NCBI GenBank assembly: GCA_000257205.1
Contig: AEZC01000213.1
Location: forward strand, 1 to 42,788
DNA from: Vibrio ordalii ATCC 33509
GTDB taxonomy: Bacteria; Pseudomonadota; Gammaproteobacteria; Enterobacterales; Vibrionaceae
Direction: 5' to 3'
Length of the DNA stretch: 42,788 nt
A program made the translations under genes and the position numbers. The notes beneath the pieces are model-generated. The model was not told the DNA's origin. It saw only the letters and a list, made by a program, of their open reading frames with translations, and made no database searches. Shown piece after piece: positions 1 through 9,764 of the stretch; position 1 is the stretch's first letter; the number at the start of each line of letters is the position of its first letter.

Positions 1-239
1 GGTCGCTTAAGTGACCTGAAATATCAGGCATCCAAGCATAAGTACGCTATAAATAAGGGCTTACAGCGTCAAAAACAAGCGGATATTCTTTGTCAATCAG
101 TAACAAATTGTGAGTTATTGCTCATATTGTGGTTAAAAGTGCGGCATAGAGACAAAAGATCAGCGACAAACCTTTGCCAGACGGGGGCTTTATGTTTTAG
201 AGTGAGGTCAATTCGATAACACATGAGAAGGGAAACCTA
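1..239. other. Upstream region of hupA, no firm gene
   Basis: This stretch holds the hupA promoter region. Frame +1 is open from base 1 to about 218 but has no start inside the window, and its translation resembles nothing I know, so I do not call a gene. It could be the tail of an upstream gene cut by the window edge. A Shine-Dalgarno-like GAAGGGAA lies just before the hupA ATG. Confidence 0.4.
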
Positions 240-512
240 ATGAACAAGACCCAATTAATCGACTTTATCGCTGAAAAAGCAGACTTATCTAAAGCACAAG
301 CAAAAGCTGCTCTTGAGGCGACTTTAGGCGCAGTTGAAGGAGCTCTCAAAGAGGGTGACCAAGTTCAACTAATTGGTTTTGGTACATTTAAAGTAAATCA
401 CCGTGCAGCGCGCACTGGCCGTAACCCTAAAACGGGTGCTGAGATTCAAATCGCAGCAGCAAACGTTCCAGCATTCGTCGCCGGTAAAGCGCTGAAAGAT
501 TCAGTGAAATAA
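240..512 (+). CDS. hupA: DNA-binding protein HU-alpha
   Basis: Histone-like nucleoid protein HU, alpha subunit. HU dimers bend and compact DNA non-specifically in the nucleoid and assist replication, recombination and transcription. The 90-residue product is the usual HU length. It starts [20 protein letters not shown], and the conserved arm ([12 protein letters not shown], about residues 61-72) inserts into the minor groove. An AAGGGAA Shine-Dalgarno precedes the ATG. A strong Rho-independent hairpin follows the stop codon. The order hupA-yjaH next to purHD matches other gammaproteobacteria. Recognition is from family sequence and context and is essentially certain. Confidence 0.98.
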   Translation: MNKTQLIDFIAEKADLSKAQAKAALEATLGAVEGALKEGDQVQLIGFGTFKVNHRAARTGRNPKTGAEIQIAAANVPAFVAGKALKDSVK

Positions 513-518
513 TTTATA

Positions 519-552
519 CTACGCCGAGATACTCTCTCGGCGTAGATTTTTC
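519..552 (+). terminator. Rho-independent terminator after hupA
   Basis: An 11-bp perfect stem (CTACGCCGAGA at 519-529 with its complement at 535-545), a 5-base loop and a following T-run. It lies between hupA and yjaH, three bases before the yjaH ATG. Confidence 0.9.
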
Positions 553-554
553 CC

Positions 555-1241
555 ATGAAAAAAATTCTGTTATCCATTCTATTTTCTACATTCCTGATGG
601 GATGCTCCTCTAGCCATACACCTAGCCTTGAACAATATTCCAATTATACCAGCGGACAAACCATGGGCGATGCCACTAGTTTTTATTGGTATACTGAGCG
701 TTCAGCCTCTCCAAACAGCGCCGCCGATTATGTCGCATCCGGTGATTATGGTTGGTATAAAAGCAATTATCGTTGGGATGAGGGGACATTAAGAGAGCTC
801 AAGCGCGAAGGTGAGCAGCTACAAAAAAAATCGCTCGTACCTTATTCGGTTCACTTACGTTTTAATGACGCTGGTGAGGCCATTTATCAACAATACCGTG
901 TCGATGGAAAAATACTGCCACTCGATGAAGAGCAGCTTTCCCATTATCTGCAACAAGCACAATACCTGATCTCAGAAACCAAAAATAAAGACAACCAAGG
1001 GTTAGAGCTGATTCAAGGAGTGTGGGATGGCGAAGTGTTTGAAACCTGCACGGGTCATGAATACACGCAGATGGAATTTAACCAAACGCTGCCCAGTTTT
1101 GTGGTCAGTCGTTTAGCATCATTGGATAACTACATTGCCTTTTTAGGTAAAATCCGCAATAACCGTGTCTATATCGAAGAGCTATTAATGCTTGCTGATG
1201 AGAATCATGGCTGTGTCGAAAAACCGCAATTGTTGAAGTGA
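555..1241 (+). CDS. yjaH: DUF1481 lipoprotein YjaH
   Basis: Probable outer-membrane or periplasmic lipoprotein of the DUF1481 family (YjaH in E. coli, also encoded beside hupA); molecular function unknown. The N-terminus is a lipoprotein signal: basic MKK, hydrophobic core to about residue 15, then lipobox FLMGC with the lipidated Cys at residue 17, followed by a Ser-rich linker. The remainder looks soluble, with no further membrane segment. The 228-residue length fits the family. The ATG begins three bases after the hupA terminator T-run and has no Shine-Dalgarno, so expression probably depends on read-through from hupA or on an internal promoter. Family call is from the N-terminus and synteny. 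Confidence 0.8.
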   Translation: MKKILLSILFSTFLMGCSSSHTPSLEQYSNYTSGQTMGDATSFYWYTERSASPNSAADYVASGDYGWYKSNYRWDEGTLRELKREGEQLQKKSLVPYSVHLRFNDAGEAIYQQYRVDGKILPLDEEQLSHYLQQAQYLISETKNKDNQGLELIQGVWDGEVFETCTGHEYTQMEFNQTLPSFVVSRLASLDNYIAFLGKIRNNRVYIEELLMLADENHGCVEKPQLLK

Positions 1242-1303
1242 TAATTCAATCCATCTCTTGGTGGGTTTAGCACGAAGCCAATACAGAAGTATGGACATGA
1301 AGT

Positions 1304-1335
1304 ATAAAATAAGGCGCTCAAGAAGCGCCTTATTG
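1304..1335 (-). terminator. Terminator of purD, possibly bidirectional
   Basis: An 8-bp stem, AAGGCGCT (1311-1318) with AGCGCCTT (1324-1331). Read on the minus strand it is followed by TTATTTTAT, suiting the 3' end of purD. On the plus strand TTATT follows, so it may also stop yjaH transcription. Confidence 0.8.
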
Positions 1336-1359
1336 GATCATGACCTAGCTTTGTCGTTG

Positions 1360-2652
1360 TTATTTTGTCTGTTGTTCACGAGCAATGGCGCGATAGCCAA
1401 TGTCATTGCGGTAGAACATACCATTCCAACTGACTTGTTTGGCTAATTGGTAAGCGCGCTGCTGCGCTTGTGAAACTGTGTTACCAAGTGCGGTTGCGCA
1501 TAACACGCGACCACCGTTGGTGACGACTTCTCCAGCTTGGTTGCTTGTGCCTGCGTGGAAGATTTTCTCATCCGCGACTTCTTGCGTTGGTAAGCCAGAA
1601 ATGACATCCCCTTTCGCGTAGTCGGCAGGGTAACCGCCAGCGGCCAAAACAATACCGATAGAAGCGCGTGGGTCCCATTTTGACTCCACTTGATCAAGTT
1701 TGCCTTCTAGAGCGGCAAAGCAGAGTTCGACCAAATCCGATTGCATCCGCATCATGATCGGCTGAGTTTCAGGGTCACCAAAGCGGCAGTTGTACTCAAT
1801 CACTTTTGGTGTGCCTTGCGCGTCAATCATTAGCCCAGCGTACAGAAAACCTGTGTAAGGGTTGCCTTCTGCTGCCATACCGCGAACGGTTGGATAAATG
1901 ACCTCTTGCATCACGCGTTCATGGATCTCAGGCGTGACCACCGGAGCTGGCGAGTAAGCACCCATGCCGCCAGTATTGGGGCCGGTGTCTTTATCGCCGA
2001 CGCGTTTATGATCTTGGCTGGTGGCCATAGGGAGAACATTTACGCCATCGACCATGACAATGAAGCTCGCTTCTTCTCCATCTAAGAACTCTTCAATCAC
2101 CACGCGGCTGCCTGCATGACCAAAGGCATTGCCTGCGAGCATATCTTGAATCGCGTCTTCGGCCTCTTGCAGCGTCATCGCCACAATGACTCCTTTGCCA
2201 GCGGCAAGGCCATCAGCTTTGACCACAATCGGCGCACCCTGCTGGCGGACGTATGCCAAAGCAGGTTCAATTTCTGTGAAATTAGCGTAAGCCGCCGTTG
2301 GAATATGATGACGAGCTAAGAAATCTTTGGTGAAGGCTTTTGAGCCTTCGAGCTGTGCTGCCGCTTGCGTCGGGCCAAAAATGGGTAATCCCGCGTCACG
2401 GAAAGCATCCACCACGCCAAGCACTAAGGGTGTTTCTGGGCCAACAATGGTCAGTTCAATACGTTTTTCTTGAGCAAAAGCGACCAAACCAGCAATGTCT
2501 TCCACTGCAATGTTGACGTTCTCAAGTTTAGGCTCAAGCGCTGTGCCCGCATTACCCGGAGCAACAAAGACCGTCTCCACACTTGGGTTTTGCGCTGCCT
2601 TCCAACCTAGTGCGTGTTCACGACCGCCTGAACCGATAATCAGAATGTTCAT
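1360..2652 (-). CDS. purD: Phosphoribosylamine-glycine ligase
   Basis: GAR synthetase, the second step of de novo purine synthesis: 5-phosphoribosylamine + glycine + ATP to glycinamide ribonucleotide. The product is 430 residues, close to the E. coli length of 429. The N-terminal glycine-rich motif [17 protein letters not shown] is diagnostic, followed by the ATP-grasp region ([16 protein letters not shown]) and the [12 protein letters not shown] and [10 protein letters not shown] segments, all present. It is read downstream of purH in the same direction, but about 245 bp of repetitive sequence separates the two, unlike the tight purHD operon of E. coli. The minus-strand terminator just after the stop marks the operon end. 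Confidence 0.98.
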   Translation of the reverse strand: MNILIIGSGGREHALGWKAAQNPSVETVFVAPGNAGTALEPKLENVNIAVEDIAGLVAFAQEKRIELTIVGPETPLVLGVVDAFRDAGLPIFGPTQAAAQLEGSKAFTKDFLARHHIPTAAYANFTEIEPALAYVRQQGAPIVVKADGLAAGKGVIVAMTLQEAEDAIQDMLAGNAFGHAGSRVVIEEFLDGEEASFIVMVDGVNVLPMATSQDHKRVGDKDTGPNTGGMGAYSPAPVVTPEIHERVMQEVIYPTVRGMAAEGNPYTGFLYAGLMIDAQGTPKVIEYNCRFGDPETQPIMMRMQSDLVELCFAALEGKLDQVESKWDPRASIGIVLAAGGYPADYAKGDVISGLPTQEVADEKIFHAGTSNQAGEVVTNGGRVLCATALGNTVSQAQQRAYQLAKQVSWNGMFYRNDIGYRAIAREQQTK

Positions 2653-2694
2653 CTATGAGTATCCTTTAACGTATAGAGTTTGTTTGTTGCCATT

Positions 2695-2892
2695 TACCCC
2701 CTCCTAACCTCCCCCTAAAAGGGGGAGGAACTTAGATGACAATATCTCCCCTTGAAGGGAAGGAACTTGGAGAGCAATACCTCTTCCTAAAAGTTAGGTG
2801 AGGTCATTTCGTTCTATTCTCCCTCCCCTAAAAGGGAAGTAAGGTCACTTCGTTCTGTTCCCTCCCCTTTTAGGGGAGGGCTAGGGTGGGGT
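2695..2892. repeat. Palindromic CCTCCCC/GGGGAGG repeat element between purH and purD
   Basis: A repeat cluster fills most of the gap between purH and purD. Perfect or near-perfect palindromes lie at 2708-2728 and 2860-2880, with degenerate copies near 2746-2763, 2780-2803 and 2821-2844. Two spacer segments (2801-2829 and 2842-2868) are direct repeats built on AGGTCAYTTCGTTCTRTT. The left end, starting TACCCC, and the right end, ending GGGGTA, are imperfect inverted repeats of each other over about 30 bases, which suggests a bounded, REP-like or MITE-like unit. It would be transcribed within purHD mRNA and could fold or attenuate it. No coding potential. Confidence 0.75.
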
Positions 2893-2898
2893 AAGGTT

Positions 2899-4509
2899 TT
2901 AGTGACGGAAGTGACGCATACCAGTAAAGATCATCGCCATACCGTGTTCATCGGCGGCGGAAATCACTTCGTCATCACGCATCGAACCGCCTGGCTGAAT
3001 CACACACTTGATGCCCGCTTGCGCTGCGGCATCAATGCCGTCACGGAACGGGAAGAATGCATCAGAAGCCATTACACATCCTTCTACTTGTAAGCCTTCA
3101 TCGGCCGCTTTAATGCCCGCAATTTTGGCTGAATAAACACGGCTCATTTGGCCTGCACCCACGCCAACAGTCATGTCACCTTTTGAGTAAACAATCGCGT
3201 TTGATTTGACGTATTTAGCCACTTTCCAGCAGAAAAGAGCATCTTTGATCTCTTCTTCACTCGGCTGGCGCTTGGTTACGATTTTGAGATCATCAAGGCT
3301 AACCATGCCTTGATCGCGATCTTGCACCAGCAAGCCACCATTGACGCGTTTCACATCAAAGCCCGTGGTTTTAGCTGACCACTCACCGCACTCAAGCAGG
3401 CGCACGTTTTTCTTCGCCGCAACCACTTCAATCGCTTCCGTCGAAACGCTTGGTGCGATGATCACTTCAACAAATTGGCGCTCAACAATCGCCGTTGCGG
3501 TTTGTGCGTCTAGCTCGCGGTTAAAAGCGATGATGCCACCAAAGGCAGAAGTAGGGTCGGTTTGGTAAGCACGGTTGTAGGCTTGAAGAATATCGCTGCC
3601 CAAGGCAACGCCGCATGGGTTGGCGTGTTTGACAATCACACACGCTGGCTCAGCGAACTCTTTCACACACTCAAGAGCGGCGTCGGTATCGGCGATGTTG
3701 TTGTAAGAGAGCGCTTTACCTTGGAGTTGGCGTGCCGTAGAGACTGACGCTTCCTCTGGGTTGGCTTCAACGTAGAAAGCGGCCGCTTGGTGACTGTTCT
3801 CACCGTAACGCATGTCTTGTTTTTTCAGGAATTGTTGGTTGAAGGTGCGCGGGAATTTGCTCTCTTCATCAGCCTTTTTTCCTTCTTCATCAAGTAAAGA
3901 GGCTCCGTAAGACGGAACCATAGTGCCGAAGTAGTTGGCGATCATGCCATCGTAAGCGGCGGTATGTTCAAAAGCGGCAATCGCAAGGTCAAAACGTGTT
4001 TCGATTGTTAGCGAATGGTCGTTCGCATCCATCTCGGCAATGACACGGTCGTAGTCATGTGCATTCACCACTATGGTCACATCTTTGTGGTTTTTCGCCG
4101 CAGAACGCACCATAGTTGGTCCACCAATGTCGATATTTTCTACCGCATCAGCGAGGGTACAACCTGCTTTAGCAACGGTTTCGGCAAACGGGTAAAGGTT
4201 GACGACCACCATATCAATCGGCTTAATACCGTGTTGTTGCATGATGTCGTCATCTTGACCGCGGCGGCCCAGCACGCCACCGTGTACTTTCGGGTGCAAT
4301 GTTTTTACGCGACCGTCCATCATCTCAGGAAAACCTGTGTAGTCAGAAACTTCTGTAACCGCAATACCTTGGTCTGCTAATAAGCGAGCGGTGCCACCAG
4401 TAGAAAGAATATCGACACCGCGCTTCGCGAGAGCTTGAGCGAACTCAACAATGCCGGTTTTGTCTGATACGCTGATCAATGCGCGGTGAATAGGACGAGC
4501 GTTATTCAT
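2899..4509 (-). CDS. purH: Bifunctional AICAR transformylase/IMP cyclohydrolase
   Basis: Catalyses the last two steps of IMP synthesis: formylation of AICAR from 10-formyl-THF, then ring closure to IMP. The 536-residue length is near the E. coli 529. The N-terminal IMP cyclohydrolase (MGS-like) domain covers about residues 1-200 ([33 protein letters not shown]). The transformylase domain follows, with [14 protein letters not shown] and the [12 protein letters not shown] segment carrying the catalytic Lys-His pair. First gene of the purHD operon on the minus strand; a PurR-like site lies upstream, between it and divergent zntR. No lesion seen. Confidence 0.98.
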   Translation of the reverse strand: MNNARPIHRALISVSDKTGIVEFAQALAKRGVDILSTGGTARLLADQGIAVTEVSDYTGFPEMMDGRVKTLHPKVHGGVLGRRGQDDDIMQQHGIKPIDMVVVNLYPFAETVAKAGCTLADAVENIDIGGPTMVRSAAKNHKDVTIVVNAHDYDRVIAEMDANDHSLTIETRFDLAIAAFEHTAAYDGMIANYFGTMVPSYGASLLDEEGKKADEESKFPRTFNQQFLKKQDMRYGENSHQAAAFYVEANPEEASVSTARQLQGKALSYNNIADTDAALECVKEFAEPACVIVKHANPCGVALGSDILQAYNRAYQTDPTSAFGGIIAFNRELDAQTATAIVERQFVEVIIAPSVSTEAIEVVAAKKNVRLLECGEWSAKTTGFDVKRVNGGLLVQDRDQGMVSLDDLKIVTKRQPSEEEIKDALFCWKVAKYVKSNAIVYSKGDMTVGVGAGQMSRVYSAKIAGIKAADEGLQVEGCVMASDAFFPFRDGIDAAAQAGIKCVIQPGGSMRDDEVISAADEHGMAMIFTGMRHFRH

Positions 4510-4588
4510 GCTTCGGTCTTCCTCAAATCATGGAGTTAATGGGAAATTTGATGGCGCACATTCTAACCAAACAATCATCAAAAAGCTC

Positions 4589-4604
4589 GCGCAATCGTTT
4601 GGCA
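4589..4604 (-). promoter_or_regulatory. PurR-box-like operator upstream of purH
   Basis: GCGCAATCGTTTGGCA matches the E. coli PurR consensus ACGCAAACGTTTGCGT at 11 of 16 positions, including the core CGCAA.CGTTTG. It lies 80 bp upstream of the purH start, where purine repression would be expected. Inferred from sequence only. Confidence 0.6.
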
Positions 4605-4673
4605 TCGCAAAATTTTTTATAAAAACGGCGATATTGGGTATTAAACGTAATAAAAAAGTTAAAGGAGAATGAG

Positions 4674-5072
4674 ATGTTTCAAATTGGAGAGCTCGCCAAA
4701 CGCTGTAAAGTTTCAACCGATACGCTGCGTTTTTATGAAAAAAATTCGTTGATAAAACCGGCGGGGCGCAGTGAATCGGGTTATCGTTTATATAATCAAA
4801 AAAATCAGCAGCAGGTGAGTTTTATTCTCAAAGCCAAAGAGCTAGGGCTCAGTTTGGATGAGATCAAAGAGTTACTGGAAATAAAGCTCGAAGCGACGGA
4901 ACACAGCTGTGCGGAAGTGAAATCGATCACCAGCGCGAAGCTGGTGGTGATTGACCAAAAAATTGCTGAGCTAATTGAGATTCGTCAAGCGCTAAAAAAA
5001 ATCAACGATGCGTGCTGCGGTCATACAGACGACAACGCCAGCCACTGCTCAATTTTAGCGGCATTGGAGTGA
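4674..5072 (+). CDS. zntR: MerR-family zinc-responsive regulator ZntR
   Basis: MerR-type transcription factor that in E. coli activates the zinc exporter gene zntA under zinc excess. The 132-residue product has the N-terminal winged HTH (FQIGELAKRCKVSTDTLRFYE), a dimerisation coiled coil (about residues 75-110) and a C-terminal metal loop. Cys79, Cys114 and Cys115 fall at the same numbers as the ZntR zinc ligands, followed by His117, His124 and Cys125; the ending CSILAALE is typical of ZntR. It has an AAAGGAGAATGAG ribosome site. It is divergent from purH, and its usual target zntA is not in the window. CueR or CadR are less likely given the ligand set. Confidence 0.88.
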   Translation: MFQIGELAKRCKVSTDTLRFYEKNSLIKPAGRSESGYRLYNQKNQQQVSFILKAKELGLSLDEIKELLEIKLEATEHSCAEVKSITSAKLVVIDQKIAELIEIRQALKKINDACCGHTDDNASHCSILAALE

Positions 5073-5203
5073 TAACCTTAGTTTGCGTTTTTGATAAGTT
5101 TGATCATTAGGTTGTGGGTATAAAGCTTTATATAATCACACCTCATTTGCTTTGTATTAAATTATCATTTTATCAATGATCACTGATACTTCATGGTACA
5201 CAC

Positions 5204-6781
5204 ATGATTGGAATACATTTTCAAATCAACGACTGGATGTTGAGTGTTGATGAAAATAAATTGTATCGCCAAGATAGGGAAGTTTCGGTCGAGCCAAGAT
5301 TAATTAACCTTTTGTATTTTCTTGCAAAAAATGCAGGAGAAGTCTTTTGTCGTGAAGAGTTGATTGAACACGTTTGGGGTGGTGCGATTGTCACCGACCA
5401 AGTGGTGACTCAATCTATTTTTGAGCTGAGAAAACTGCTACGCGACGGCCGTGAAGAAAATACCCATTATTTAACGACTGTGCCTAAGCGTGGATATAAG
5501 CTGGTGGCAAACGTTACAAAAGTGTTTCCTGAACAAGTCGTTGAGCAGAATTGGCTGGTAATTAATGATGAACCCATCAGTAAATCAGCACAAAGGTCGG
5601 AAATTGAAGAGACGGCTGAACCCGAGTTATCTGGCGATATTGCCTTTCCTGCCGGGCCGTTGACGCGCGCTTTTAGTAGCCGTAACACTTCTACACCACG
5701 CGATAGCATGCAAATTCGCCGTTGGAAATAGATGGCTTTTGATGTGCTATGGATAGGAGCGTTGATCATCGCTTTTGGTTTGTTTACCTACCATCAATCT
5801 GAAACCAATATTACTCAAGCGATTGATACCCATTTGATTGAGTTTAAATTCCAAGAACATTTCGCGCAGGATCAAAGCAATATTGAGTTGTCCGATGGCT
5901 TAGTGCAAAAGCTGGCCGCTGACATCGCACAAGTCAGTCAATATCGGGTTCGTTTGAGTAAAACCCGTTTTGCTGCGGGGATTTTAGCGGGAAAAACGGT
6001 GACGGTGCAGGTCAAAGATGAGGGCGGTAAAGCTTATTTGGATGTGGAGTATCGCAATAATGGATCGGGGACTATTCTGTTTAGCCGCCAATACTCGCTT
6101 GCTTTGCCTCAAATTAAAGCCGTCATGAAGCAAGCCTCGCTGGATTTAATGCAAGTATTAGCCGTACCGGATGCGGCCAGTAAGGCTGAGCGATTAATGG
6201 CGAATATGCCCGCCAACCAGCAAGCGTTAGTCAAGTTGATTCAAGCCCATCATTATCTCAATGTATCTCAGCCATCTTCTTTTAAAGAGGGGATCAGGCT
6301 GTTAGAGGAGGTATTGAAAATTGAACCTGATAACACTTACGTGCAAGCTGAGTTATTAGTGGCTTACTATGTGCAAACGGCGCTCGATCCAAGCCAGGTG
6401 CTGAGCATTGACCGTGTGAATCAATTGACGCAGTCATTACTGCATGCCATCGAGCAAGGCCAACCATTGCAACAGCCGCGTATTTTCGAAGCATTAGCGC
6501 TGCATGAGACCATGCGTGATAATGCGCCGCAAGCCAATCATTATTTGCAAAAAGTCCTTGCTGAGCGTGAATCAGTACTGGCGTATGTACTTTTGGGTAA
6601 ACTGGCCGAATTACAGGGCGATAGAGAAAGGGCCAGTGAAGCGTACAGCGAAGCTTTTTATATTGATACGTCGATGGAAACTTATATGTTGTGTGAAAAC
6701 TTAGCTTTTTATAGCAACCTTAAGTCGATTGATTACGCGCTCTATCGCGCCGTTCATCCATCGGTTACGACTGTGTTATAG
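5204..6781 (+). pseudogene. cadC: cadC, acid/lysine-responsive activator interrupted by an in-frame TAG
   Basis: CadC is a one-component membrane activator of cadBA, sensing low pH and lysine. Reading from 5204, residues 8-110 are an OmpR/ToxR-type winged HTH (SQSIFELRKLL, HYLTTVPKRGYKL), followed by a linker. TAG at 5729-5731 stops the frame at codon 176, and the same frame continues as a membrane helix (MAFDVLWIGALIIAFGLF) and a periplasmic sensor domain to 6781. Together they span about 525 codons, near the usual CadC length (E. coli 512). A TGG-to-TAG change before the helix is the simplest origin. An ATG directly follows the TAG, so the second half (5732-6781) could be translated by reinitiation, but DNA-binding and sensing halves would be separate chains. 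Confidence 0.85.
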
Positions 6782-6906
6782 AAACTGCGTTGGGTTTCAT
6801 CTCAACTATACTGCGTGGTTTATGGCGTGCCATAGCATGAGAGTTGAGTGTTTATTACTCATCGTTATTTATCTGGGGGCTTTAACTGTCCCCTTTAGAG
6901 GCCACT

Positions 6907-7773
6907 ATGCAAGGTATTCTTTCTATCCAATCTCACGTGGTGTATGGCTGCGCTGGCAATAGCTCGGCTGTATTCCCTTTGCAGCGTTTAGGGCATGTGG
7001 TTTGGCCGATTCACACCGTTCAATTTTCCAACCACACCCAATATGCGCAGGGCTGGACGGGCAAAGTGCTGCAACCGGGTGATATCAGTGATCTCGCGCA
7101 GGGCTTAGTTAACATTGAGGTCGTTAGCGGGATCAAAGCAGTGATTTCAGGCTATATCGGGAGCGATGCGCAGGCTGATGAAATTTTAGATACGGTTGAG
7201 CGAGTGAAAGCTGCGAATCCTAACTCCCTATATATTTGCGATCCTGTGATGGGGGATCCGGTTAAAGGTTGTGTGGTGAGTCCGGAAGTAACCAAAGCTT
7301 TGTGTGAACGGATCATGCAGAAAGCCGATATTATTGTGCCTAATCAGTTCGAGTTAGCCCGATTTACGGGGATCGAGATTGATGATTTGGAGTCGGCGAT
7401 TAAGGCGTGTCAACGCGCATTAACCATGGGGCCAAAAATTGTCTTAGTGAAGCATCTGCACAGTGCTTCTGAGCATCAATTTACTATGTTGCTGGGTAGC
7501 GCTCAGGGCTTGTTTCTTGTCACTCGGCCTTTGCTGGATTTTGTTCGCCAACCTGTAGGGGTAGGGGATCTCATTACGTCACTCTTTACTGGCTATTACT
7601 TGAATAATCACGATGCACTGAAATCATTCGAGCTGTGTAATCATGCGGTTTATCGAGTCTTAAAGCAAACGGCAGAGCAGGGCGAGTGGGAATTGCAAAT
7701 TATTGCCGCTCAAGAGGAATTGGTCAGCACCATCGCTGATTTTACCGCCGTGCTGATAGCAACTGCAGGCTAA
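6907..7773 (+). CDS. pdxY: Pyridoxal kinase PdxY
   Basis: ATP-dependent kinase of the ribokinase-like superfamily, phosphorylating pyridoxal to pyridoxal 5'-phosphate (PLP salvage). The 288-residue length matches E. coli PdxY (287). The start MQGILSIQSHVVYGCAGNSS, the ISGYIGSDAQ segment, the metal/phosphate region ICDPVMGDPVKGCVV and the C-terminal GVGDLITSLF (anion-hole Gly-x-Gly-Asp) are all present. An AGAGG Shine-Dalgarno precedes the ATG. The gene sits between cadC and cadBA, all in the same direction; CadA is PLP-dependent, so co-location is metabolically sensible. It is probably transcribed separately, since 126 bp precede it and over 500 bp follow. Confidence 0.93.
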   Translation: MQGILSIQSHVVYGCAGNSSAVFPLQRLGHVVWPIHTVQFSNHTQYAQGWTGKVLQPGDISDLAQGLVNIEVVSGIKAVISGYIGSDAQADEILDTVERVKAANPNSLYICDPVMGDPVKGCVVSPEVTKALCERIMQKADIIVPNQFELARFTGIEIDDLESAIKACQRALTMGPKIVLVKHLHSASEHQFTMLLGSAQGLFLVTRPLLDFVRQPVGVGDLITSLFTGYYLNNHDALKSFELCNHAVYRVLKQTAEQGEWELQIIAAQEELVSTIADFTAVLIATAG

Positions 7774-8306
7774 AACATCATCCAACGATACCAAACCCTA
7801 GACCGAACGATCGCTCCTATCCTAAACCTTCAACCTCAGGCTTTTCTTTGTCGAGCGACTCTGTTCGCTCTATCGCGTGTTCTCTCAACGGATTAGAGCG
7901 ATCAAGTCTATTGGCATTGGGCGAACATTGCTTTGCCAGCGCCCAATTGTGTAGTGAAACCCTTCCTGATAACTGCGTTTGTGGCTTTATCACATCAAAC
8001 GGTTTGTTTATCTCACCTATCTGCTCCGATTGTTCTCTCCTGATATTTTTAGCTTTTGTGATGTTTTGTTGTTTTATTTTTTATCTATCAGAAAAGTAAG
8101 GATATTTATTTTTTTCGTTATCAGGTTTTTCTCAATAAATAGGGATTCACTCATTATTTTATTGATAAGCGCATCTTTATTTTTTTCGTCAATTTTGAGC
8201 GTAATCTGCAGCCAAATTCAGTGAGATGTCGTGGCGACTTATTAGCTAAAGCCTCTCACTTATTATGGTTTGAGCCTATGGCTCGTAGAAAATATCGGGA
8301 GACGTT
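7774..8306. promoter_or_regulatory. Long AT-rich control region upstream of cadBA
   Basis: A 533-bp region without a convincing gene. Its right half, about 8080-8200, is strongly AT-rich with T-tracts, as expected for a CadC and H-NS controlled promoter. I cannot place exact CadC sites. An 83-codon open frame at 7848-8099 lacks an ATG, a Shine-Dalgarno and protein-like composition and is dismissed. A small hairpin (GAGCGA/TCGCTC, 7853-7870) has no T-run. Confidence 0.5.
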
Positions 8307-9647
8307 ATGTCATCGAATACCAAAAAAATTGGCGTCATTGCCTGTACTGGGGTGGTCGCGGGCAACATGATGGGTAGCGGCATTGCCTTGTTACCCTCAA
8401 GCCTTGCAACGGTTGGCTCTATTTCTCTATTTAGTTGGATTATCTGCATCATCGGCGCGCTGAGCTTGGCGTTTGTGTTTGCACGCTTAGCCACTAAAAA
8501 CCCACAAGAAGGTGGCCCAATTGCTTATGCAGGTGAAGTTTCACCAGTATTTGGTTTCCAAGCAGGTGTGCTTTATTACCACGCAAACTGGATTGGGAAC
8601 TTAGCTATTGCCATTACGGGTGTCTCCTACCTTTCGGTGTTCTTCCCTATTTTGAACAACCCTGTTCCTGCTGGGATAGCCACTATTGCTGCGGTATGGG
8701 TGTTTACTTTGGTCAACTTGCTAGGGGGCAGTTGGGTTAGCCGTTTGTGTACGTTTGGTTTGGTATTAATTTTGGTTCCAGTGCTGGGCACTGCTCTTTT
8801 GGGCTGGACTCATTTTGATATGGCAACCTATCAACAAAACTGGAACGTTTCTGCTGGCAGTGATAATCACGCCATTATCAGTGCCGTATTGATCTGCTTG
8901 TGGTCATTTGTTGGTGTTGAGTCAGCCGCGGTATCGTCGGGTATGGTACACAACCCCAAACGCACCGTGCCGCTAGCGACAATGCTTGGCACGGCGATCG
9001 CGGGGATTATTTATATCCTTTCGACACAAATGATCAGTGGGATGTTCCCTGCCGCAGAAGTTGCCGCTTCCGGTGCTCCTTTTGCGCTCGCGACAACGGA
9101 ACTCTTTGGTAGTTGGTCTGCACCGTTTGTTTCAGCCTTCACAGCCTTGGCTTGTTTTACGTCGTTAGGCTCTTGGATGATGTTGGTCGGTGAAGCGGGT
9201 AAACGTGCTGCGAGCGATGGCAACTTTCCTAAAATCTACGGCGATACGGACAAAAACGGTGTGCCTAAAAAAGGATTGATCTTAGCGTCAATCAAGATGA
9301 CAGCGCTGATGTGTGTCTTGATGGCTTTTAGCTCTCAAACCGCGCACGCGTCAGATATCTTTAACCAACTTACAACAGATGCAGTGTTGTTAACCATGCT
9401 GCCTTACTTTTACTCCAGCATTAACTTGATCCGTTTCGAAGGGATGACGACGCGTAATGGTTTTGTGATGTTGTTCTCTGGTGTCGCGTGTGCGTTTTGT
9501 ATGGTGGCACTGGCTGGCGCGGAAGGGACGACCTTGACCGCCACCTTCATCATGTCACTGGTCATTTTGATGTTCTACAGCAAAAAAACGGGCCTTGCTC
9601 AATACATAGAGTCACACAAAAACGATTTACCTGCGTCAGCGGCTTAA
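8307..9647 (+). CDS. cadB: Lysine/cadaverine antiporter CadB
   Basis: Inner-membrane APC-superfamily antiporter that imports lysine and exports cadaverine, completing the proton-consuming lysine decarboxylation cycle. The 446 residues are close to E. coli CadB (444), with about 12 membrane segments. The N-terminal IGVIACTGVVAGNMMGSGIALLPS motif is the APC substrate-binding unwound helix, and LCLWSFVGVESAAV-like sequence forms the TM6 region. A GGGAG ribosome site lies before the ATG. cadA follows after 117 bp holding a 7-bp hairpin (9657-9684), which could uncouple expression of the two genes. No lesion seen. Confidence 0.95.
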   Translation: MSSNTKKIGVIACTGVVAGNMMGSGIALLPSSLATVGSISLFSWIICIIGALSLAFVFARLATKNPQEGGPIAYAGEVSPVFGFQAGVLYYHANWIGNLAIAITGVSYLSVFFPILNNPVPAGIATIAAVWVFTLVNLLGGSWVSRLCTFGLVLILVPVLGTALLGWTHFDMATYQQNWNVSAGSDNHAIISAVLICLWSFVGVESAAVSSGMVHNPKRTVPLATMLGTAIAGIIYILSTQMISGMFPAAEVAASGAPFALATTELFGSWSAPFVSAFTALACFTSLGSWMMLVGEAGKRAASDGNFPKIYGDTDKNGVPKKGLILASIKMTALMCVLMAFSSQTAHASDIFNQLTTDAVLLTMLPYFYSSINLIRFEGMTTRNGFVMLFSGVACAFCMVALAGAEGTTLTATFIMSLVILMFYSKKTGLAQYIESHKNDLPASAA

Positions 9648-9764
9648 TTTCCTAGGCTAGCGCGCCAGCTACGCAGTGCGTTAGTCCTTCATTTTCCTTG
9701 GTGCTTCTTCTCCTCACTATCACAACGGATAGGGAGCGCCTTTTCTCGTCTTGGAGATGTTCAA

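Noticed and set aside
1..218. Open frame at the left edge as the end of an upstream gene
   Set aside because: Its translation resembles no known protein, and a 72-codon open frame is not rare by chance; the start lies outside the window.
2116..2319. Antisense open frames within purD and other genes
   Set aside because: They overlap strongly conserved genes and have no ribosome sites or recognisable products.
2695..2892. CRISPR array
   Set aside because: Repeats are degenerate palindromes of uneven spacing and the spacers are themselves repeated; no cas genes.
7848..8099. Open frame upstream of cadB that could be a small protein
   Set aside because: No ATG or Shine-Dalgarno, odd Cys/Ser/Leu-rich composition, and it lies in the AT-rich control region.
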